A stretch of 64,000 nucleotides of DNA from Mucilaginibacter pedocola (GTDB taxonomy: Bacteria; Bacteroidota; Bacteroidia; Sphingobacteriales; Sphingobacteriaceae): NCBI RefSeq assembly GCF_002013915.1, contig NZ_MBTF01000012.1:62001-126000 (forward strand), in the 5' to 3' direction. The position numbers and the translations under genes are program-made. Below are positions 59,074 to 64,000 of the stretch, one piece after another. The notes below the pieces were generated by a model, which had not been told where the DNA came from, did no database searches, and saw only the letters and a program-made list of their open reading frames with translations. How positions within the stretch are numbered: the first letter of the stretch is position 1; the number at the start of each line of letters is the position of its first letter.

Positions 59074-61716
59074 TTACTTCTGCATCGACAAGAAAGTCAC
59101 CAACGATGCAAACTCATCATACGACAGTGCGTTGGCCAGGCCCGGCGGCATCATAGATGTTTTCATTTCTTTACGCGAGATGATATCAGATGTCTTTACG
59201 GTATAAACCGTACCTGTAATATCGCGCATTACTATCTGCTGTGCCGATTGGTCGGTTATAAAGCCCATATAGGTTTTGTTGCCTTTTGCCGTAATGGTAA
59301 CCGTAGCAAAACCCTGCGAAATAGAGGCGCTCGGTTTCAGTATCGATTCGGCTATTTGCTGTTTGGTCATGATAGAGCCTATTTGCCCCATAAAAGGCCC
59401 CTTAGGTTTATCGCCTTTTTTGATGGTATGGCAGGCTATACAACCCTGCTGCGCGAATAGTGCTTTCCCCTTTATAGGGTCGCCTTTTAGTTTGTTAAGG
59501 GCAAGCATAATATCTTCGATAGACGATTTGCCTATCTGCCCTTTTTTGTTGCGGATTTTATCCAGGTCTATCTTGGCCTCTTTGGCAACAACCAATTTTT
59601 CCTCGCCACCAAAAGCCTTAATCTCCATTTGGTCGCGCGCGTTCAGGTCGGCAAAAAACTGCTTGCCGGCCGGGGTTGCTTTGCTTTGCAGGCCCGAAAG
59701 GAATGTTTTTATTTTAGCAGAACCCTCCCAGGTGATGGCCTTGTAATATGGGCCATGCGAATCGGGCCGGGTGCTCCACCACCAGCTGCCATCATAAGGG
59801 GCCTCTGTTTTGTAAAGGCGGCCAAGGGTAACTAATATTTGCTCTTTCAGTTTAGGAGTTTTCGCCGTTTTGTAAGCGGCTATCAAACCATCAACCGCAA
59901 CCGGGCTGTGCATATAGCGCAATGCCCATAATGCCAAGGTTGAGTTTTTTGTGCCGATAGCATTTACACAGGCCGAAACCGCATTCACGCTTACCAGCGA
60001 ACGTACGGCCAAATGCGGCAGTACAATATCCTTGTTTGGCGTAGCATGTGGCCCTTCGGTGCCTTTAGCCGGGGCAACGAAAGATGCGGGAACAGGTATT
60101 TCCAGCAATGCAGAAGCCGCTTCTGCCCTACCCAGCCTGCCCAGGCCAACAATAGCTGCCGACTGTACACGCGGGTTTGCATCTTTTAGCGAAGCTGTAA
60201 ATAACTCGGTAGGAACATTTGCCAAATTACCTTTTCTGTCGGTTAGTGCCTTCAGGGCAAACTCTTTCATATCCTTATCAGCAGCCAATTGTACCAACGC
60301 AGGCAATCCATTGGCACCGGCTATTTGTGCATAAGTAAATACACCGGCAACACGTGATGCCAAGGCTAACGAAGCATCTTTAACAACCGCCAGTGCCGCA
60401 GCAGAAGCCTCTTCCGCAGGGCGCGAAAGCAATTCCTGCGAGGCATAAAAGCGGGTAACGGCGCTGGCCGAGCCTAATAATGCAGCCAGGTCTTTAACAG
60501 AAGCAGCTTTCAGATCCGGGAAGGCTTTGTACGACCAGCCGTTTGGCACTGCGCGTACCACATAACCTTTTGAGGGGCTGCCTTCGTAACCTGCACCATC
60601 CCATGCCGAAAGGTACAGTCTGCCCGAGCCATCTACATCTAAGTCGGTTATCTGCGGCAGGTCTATAAAATCTTCCTGTTTTTGGATGAAGCTGGCGCCA
60701 TTTGGGGTAACGCGATGGATATACAATTCGTTGCGGCCCCAGTCGGCCATCATAGGTACTTTATTATATTTCTCAGGCCAGGTGGGTTCATCCATAAACA
60801 ACGAGCCGGTACCCGAACCGCCGCCTACATCAACCAGTGCAGGCAATATTTCATCGGTAAAATGCTGAAATAATACAGGATATCCCAACTCGCCCGATTG
60901 CAGGTGGTGCGAGAAACGAATGTTCCAGCCACCGCCATCGTTGGTATTATCGCGGGTGAAAACATTCATGTATGGGTCTATCGCTACGTCGTAAATATTA
61001 CGGGTGCCGTGCGAAAATATCTCCAGTTCGGTACCATCGGGCCTAACGCGGACGATACCGCCACCCAACATGGTAAGTTTTTTGCCCGAGCGGTCAATAG
61101 CATCGTGGAAACCAAAATCGCCCACGGCAATATATATCCAGCCATCTATACCCATGCGTATGCCATTGGTAGCGTGGTCGGTACCACGCTCGGCCAGCAT
61201 ATTGGGGTTACTCAGGTGTTCTACTACAGGTTTGGATGGACCATCGGCAACGCCGTCATGGTTTTTATCTTCGAACACCACCAGATCCATGCCGGTAGCT
61301 TTTTGCGTTTCGGCAGAGAAGATGGTATGCAACACGTAAACCTTATCGCCCAAAACAAAAATACCACGCGGGTTATCCACTTTGGCAAATTCGGTATGGC
61401 TATCTACTTTACCATCATTATCAGCATCTACCAAACGTAATATTCGCCCTTTGCCGGGCGCTTTACCCAACGAGCCCATCATATCAACCCCCACATATAC
61501 TTCGCCTGTTGGCGCAGTGGCCAAACATGCAGGGCTTGGCGTCAGGTCTGGCCCGGTAAAGGGCGTAACCGTTAAGCCATCGGGCCATTTAGTGGCGGGT
61601 AGTTTCGGGTAGATACTTTTGGTGGAATCGGCTTTTATTGGTGCATCTGCGGTAAAATATTTTACAGATGCCAGTGATAAAACGGAGAATAAGATCGCGG
61701 CGGAGGAGCGTAACAT
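59074..61716 (-). CDS. Exported PVC-type c-cytochrome protein with sorbosone dehydrogenase-like propeller and HEAT repeats
   Basis: An 880-residue exported protein. Signal-like N-terminus (LRSSAAILFSVLSLASVKYF). A beta-propeller of the L-sorbosone/glucose dehydrogenase type spans ~45-390 (e.g. EVYVGVDMMGSLGKAPGKGR, AERGTDHATNGIRMGIDGWI). HEAT-like repeats span ~405-640. A C-terminal heme domain has the CxxCH motif in FAQQGCIACHTIKKGD (~770) and a possible distal Met in GPFMGQIGSIM. This is the domain order called PVC-type heme-binding protein. It is probably a periplasmic oxidoreductase acting on a sugar-like substrate, passing electrons to the heme. Confidence 0.88.
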   Translation of the reverse strand: MLRSSAAILFSVLSLASVKYFTADAPIKADSTKSIYPKLPATKWPDGLTVTPFTGPDLTPSPACLATAPTGEVYVGVDMMGSLGKAPGKGRILRLVDADNDGKVDSHTEFAKVDNPRGIFVLGDKVYVLHTIFSAETQKATGMDLVVFEDKNHDGVADGPSKPVVEHLSNPNMLAERGTDHATNGIRMGIDGWIYIAVGDFGFHDAIDRSGKKLTMLGGGIVRVRPDGTELEIFSHGTRNIYDVAIDPYMNVFTRDNTNDGGGWNIRFSHHLQSGELGYPVLFQHFTDEILPALVDVGGGSGTGSLFMDEPTWPEKYNKVPMMADWGRNELYIHRVTPNGASFIQKQEDFIDLPQITDLDVDGSGRLYLSAWDGAGYEGSPSKGYVVRAVPNGWSYKAFPDLKAASVKDLAALLGSASAVTRFYASQELLSRPAEEASAAALAVVKDASLALASRVAGVFTYAQIAGANGLPALVQLAADKDMKEFALKALTDRKGNLANVPTELFTASLKDANPRVQSAAIVGLGRLGRAEAASALLEIPVPASFVAPAKGTEGPHATPNKDIVLPHLAVRSLVSVNAVSACVNAIGTKNSTLALWALRYMHSPVAVDGLIAAYKTAKTPKLKEQILVTLGRLYKTEAPYDGSWWWSTRPDSHGPYYKAITWEGSAKIKTFLSGLQSKATPAGKQFFADLNARDQMEIKAFGGEEKLVVAKEAKIDLDKIRNKKGQIGKSSIEDIMLALNKLKGDPIKGKALFAQQGCIACHTIKKGDKPKGPFMGQIGSIMTKQQIAESILKPSASISQGFATVTITAKGNKTYMGFITDQSAQQIVMRDITGTVYTVKTSDIISRKEMKTSMMPPGLANALSYDEFASLVTFLSMQK

Positions 61717-61854
61717 GTTTTATATTTTGAAGAGGCAATATAAAACTTTATCTGCCCATTACGCCCATGTGTTTTAAACATGTTACGATATGGCATATTA
61801 AAGGTAGTATCCTGCTATCGGGCAAAATTGCTATCTTACCATCAAATACTTTTT

Positions 61855-63120
61855 ATGCCCGACTCGCCCTCCCGAAAAAACATTCAAACCAGCCTGTATG
61901 CAGCCGTGGTAGTGTTTTTAGCTTACACCATGATATTCGGTTTCCGCAAATCGTTCACGGTGGCTACGTTTGATGGTTTGCAGGTGTGGGGGTACAGCTA
62001 CAAAACCCTGCTGGTGATAAGCCAGGTGCTGGGTTATATGTTGGCAAAATTCTACGGCGTAAAGTACGTGGCCGAACTAAAACGCCATGGCCGCAGGCAA
62101 ACCATATTGCTGCTTACAGGTATTGCCTGGCTCAGTTGGCTTTGCTTTGCGCTGGTGCCCGTACCCTATAATATCATTTTCCTGTTCGTTAACGGCTTCC
62201 CCTTGGGGATGCTTTGGGGCGTAGTATTCTCTTACATAGAGGGCCGCCGCAGTACCGATTTCATAGGCGCAACGCTGGCCGTTAGCTTCATTTTTGCTTC
62301 CGGCTTTGTGCGCTCGGCAGGCGGCTGGCTTATGCTGCGGTTTGGCGTTACCGAATTTTGGGTACCGTTTTTTACAGGACTATTATTTGCGGGACCTTTG
62401 TTGCTGTTCGTATTTTTGATGGAAAAGATTCCCGCACCCGATGCCGCTGACATAGCCGAACGCCACGAACGCAGCCCAATGAGCAAAGCGCAGCGGCAGG
62501 CTTTCATCAGAGCTTTTTTGCCGGGCCTGACCGCGTGTATCCTCATTTATACCTTCGCCACTATCTTCCGCGATATACGCGATAACTTTGGTGCCGAAAT
62601 GTGGAAAGAGATGGGCTTTGTTGGCCAGCCAGCTATTTTCACCCAAACCGAAACACCTATTACGCTAATTATTTTGGTGCTGATAGGCAGTATGGTGCTC
62701 ATCAGCAATAGCTATAAAGCGCTTATAACCGCGCACGTTTTTATTGCCATTGGCTTTGTAATAGCGAGTACATCTACGGTGCTATTCGCTAAGGGCAGCC
62801 TCCCTCCTTTTTGGTGGATGACCGCCGTTGGGCTCGGGCTTTACATGGTTTATATACCCTTTAATGCGGTATTCTTCGAACGGCTGATAGCCACCTTTAA
62901 ATATGCAGGCAACGTTGGCTTCCTGATATACCTCGCCGATTCCTTCGGTTATGTGGGCAGCGTTGGGGTAACCTTATCAAAAGAAATATTCAAGATAAAA
63001 CTTAACTGGGTGGCGTTCTTTTCCAACAGTGTTATTTGGCTTTCTGCTTTAGGCTTGTTGCTTACCGCTTTCTCTGCAATTTACTTCGCGCGCAAGTACA
63101 GGCAGAGCAACGCTGCTTAG
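61855..63120 (+). CDS. MFS-like membrane transporter of unknown substrate (DUF5690-like)
   Basis: A 421-residue membrane protein with about 12 segments, starting MPDSPSRKNIQTSLYAAVVV. RKSFTVATFDGLQVWGYSYK and NGFPLGMLWGVVFSYIEGRR are characteristic of a Bacteroidota-specific MFS-like family. A long cytosolic loop lies near the middle (ERHERSPMSKAQRQAFIRAF). The open frame extends 25 codons upstream, but that part is not membrane-protein-like, so I chose 61855. Its stop overlaps the convergent Crp/Fnr gene by 4 nt. Confidence 0.8.
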   Translation: MPDSPSRKNIQTSLYAAVVVFLAYTMIFGFRKSFTVATFDGLQVWGYSYKTLLVISQVLGYMLAKFYGVKYVAELKRHGRRQTILLLTGIAWLSWLCFALVPVPYNIIFLFVNGFPLGMLWGVVFSYIEGRRSTDFIGATLAVSFIFASGFVRSAGGWLMLRFGVTEFWVPFFTGLLFAGPLLLFVFLMEKIPAPDAADIAERHERSPMSKAQRQAFIRAFLPGLTACILIYTFATIFRDIRDNFGAEMWKEMGFVGQPAIFTQTETPITLIILVLIGSMVLISNSYKALITAHVFIAIGFVIASTSTVLFAKGSLPPFWWMTAVGLGLYMVYIPFNAVFFERLIATFKYAGNVGFLIYLADSFGYVGSVGVTLSKEIFKIKLNWVAFFSNSVIWLSALGLLLTAFSAIYFARKYRQSNAA

Positions 63121-63683
63121 CGTATCCCCTTACGTATCCTGCTCAACGATGTCGGCGTAACCCCAATAAAAGATGCCAGGTACTTCTGCGGAATTTTTTG
63201 CAGGTAGGCAGGCTTGGCCATCAGGTCGAGGTAGCGTTTCTCGGCCGAATCGCGCTGTAGGGCGGTAAAGCGGTCGATAAGGTTTAGTACCGCATCTTCC
63301 CAAAACTTGCGCATCATCTCCTGCATGGTGGGTATCTCGGTATACAACTGCTCCAGTTGCTCTTTGGGCAGGTACCAAATAGTGCTCTCCTCTATTGCCT
63401 GTAAAAAATAGTTGGAAGGCTTATTGCTGATAAAGCTATAAATATCAATGGCCGACGAATTGGGAAAAGCGAACCAAACCGATATCTCCACATCATCATC
63501 TAAATAATACAGGCGAAGGCAACCCTTTTGCACAAATACCACATCATTGCAAACGGTGCCCTGTTCTAATAAAAATTCGTTTTTGCTGAGGGTAAGTTCC
63601 TGAAACCGCCCCACAATATCATCTAACTGCGCCGGGCTAAAGCTGGCATAGCTGCTGATATAATTACGTAGTTCGGTGGTCAT
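63117..63683 (-). CDS. Crp/Fnr family transcriptional regulator
   Basis: A 188-residue regulator with an N-terminal cyclic-nucleotide-binding-like beta-barrel (FLLEQGTVCNDVVFVQKGCL RLYYLDDD) and a C-terminal region KRYLDLMAKPAYLQKIPQKY then LASFIGVTPTSLSRIRKGI, the winged-helix recognition helix. The Arg and Ser residues that contact cAMP in Crp are not obvious, as is usual for this Bacteroidota group, so the ligand is unknown. I chose the ATG at 63683 (MTTELRNYISS); a longer form from 63716 is possible. It may regulate the convergent transporter, but that is a guess. Confidence 0.85.
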   Translation of the reverse strand: MTTELRNYISSYASFSPAQLDDIVGRFQELTLSKNEFLLEQGTVCNDVVFVQKGCLRLYYLDDDVEISVWFAFPNSSAIDIYSFISNKPSNYFLQAIEESTIWYLPKEQLEQLYTEIPTMQEMMRKFWEDAVLNLIDRFTALQRDSAEKRYLDLMAKPAYLQKIPQKYLASFIGVTPTSLSRIRKGIR

Positions 63684-63801
63684 TTCGGCTGCAATAATTG
63701 AGGCTGCTAATTTCAATAAAAAAATATTACAGCGCTATAATTATTGAATTTTATTGGCTTGGGGTAAGTGGGAAAGTCCTTCGAAGCTTTACGGCGAGTT
63801 G

Positions 63802-63944
63802 ACTCACCCCGGGTTTCCCGTAAGCTTACGGGACTGCCCGACCCTCTCTCCGCAAGCGGAAAGAGGGTTAAAGAAACAAAATTGAAGTTCACCCTCTTTA
63901 CGAAGTAGAGAGGGTCGAACAGCGGAGCGCATTCGGGGTGAGTT
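63802..63944. repeat. Nested palindromic intergenic element
   Basis: Outer arms ACTCACCCCG (63802-63811) and CGGGGTGAGT (63934-63943). Inner arms CGACCCTCTCT (63839-63849) and AGAGAGGGTCG (63907-63917). Inside are three separate hairpins: the palindrome CCCGTAAGCTTACGGG (63817-63832); CCCTCTCTCCGC with GCGGAAAGAGGG (63842-63867); and ACCCTCTTTAC with GTAGAGAGGGT (63890-63915). It carries no ORF. It occupies most of the gap between the Crp/Fnr gene and the next gene, and resembles a dispersed MITE- or REP-like unit. Confidence 0.7.
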
Positions 63945-63965
63945 AAATAGCGGCGCGAGGGAACC

Positions 63966-64000
63966 TTACTTCACCGCTACCACACCTTTTTTCTTAAATA
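63966..64000 (-). CDS. C-terminal end of a further minus-strand gene (partial)
   Basis: Minus-strand reading from the window edge gives FKKKGVVAVK and then TAA at 63966-63968. The position after the palindromic element and the plausible residues suggest the end of a gene that starts beyond the window. Only ten residues are visible, so no identity can be given. Confidence 0.3.
   Translation of the reverse strand, partial: FKKKGVVAVK

Noticed and set aside
1..64000. CRISPR arrays, transposases, prophage or rRNA genes
   Set aside because: Looked for regularly spaced repeats, transposase or integrase motifs and rRNA-like sequence; none was seen apart from the palindromic repeats reported.

Overview
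The window looks like chromosome of a Bacteroidota bacterium, most likely family Sphingobacteriaceae (Mucilaginibacter/Pedobacter-like; the genus is inference). The evidence is: promoters of the Bacteroidota type (TTTG, about 20 nt, TAnnTTTG) before guaB, tRNA-Leu, blaI and others; a short primary sigma factor without region 1.1; a secreted protein with a type B C-terminal domain for type IX secretion; a BlaI/M56 pair; and almost no Shine-Dalgarno sequences.

Region 1 (1-16.4 kb) is mostly housekeeping and envelope genes. It holds the 3' end of a small gene, guaB, an overlapping APS kinase/sulfotransferase pair, a Na+/H+ antiporter, type II NADH dehydrogenase, a BlaI repressor with an M56 membrane peptidase, the primary sigma factor rpoD, a luciferase-like oxidoreductase, an exported propeller-like protein, a cupin, an LtaS-like sulfatase-fold membrane enzyme and a cysteine-rich unknown. 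Three intergenic regions here carry paired, inverted CCACAGAG-type repeats.

Region 2 (16.5-17.3 kb) is tRNA-Leu(TAG) and a SUKH-like protein. Region 3 (17.4-45.8 kb) is a large surface-polysaccharide locus, all on the minus strand. Read in the direction of transcription it starts with export genes (Wza-like, Wzz-like). Next comes a tight cassette for a CDP-3,6-dideoxy-4-ketohexose: ferredoxin-type reductase, ddhA/rfbF, ddhB/rfbG and ddhC/rfbH. Embedded in it are an extended SDR, an acetolactate-synthase-like TPP enzyme, an acylating aldehyde dehydrogenase, a 4-hydroxy-2-oxoacid aldolase and a second SDR. A hairpin terminator ends this 11-gene operon. Downstream lie gmd, a Wzx flippase, an acyltransferase, sugar epimerases, glycosyltransferases, a Wzy-like polymerase, hldA and gmhA, and the initiating phosphoglycosyltransferase. 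The aldolase/dehydrogenase/TPP triplet inside a dideoxyhexose operon is the most interesting part of the window. It suggests synthesis of a sugar with a carbon branch longer than the two-carbon branch of yersiniose.

Region 4 (46-64 kb) has hscB, tRNA-Leu(CAA), a DoxX-like membrane protein, a type IX secretion cargo, a 1600-residue exonuclease-RecQ-UvrD fusion, a GDPD-like/alkaline-phosphatase fusion, a small ABC-type ATPase, two zinc-ribbon membrane proteins made by a tandem duplication that also copied the end of the neighbouring cytochrome gene, that large PVC-type cytochrome/sorbosone-dehydrogenase protein, an MFS-like protein and a Crp/Fnr regulator. The window ends in a nested palindromic element and the last codons of another minus-strand gene. 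I saw no CRISPR array, transposase, phage gene or rRNA.
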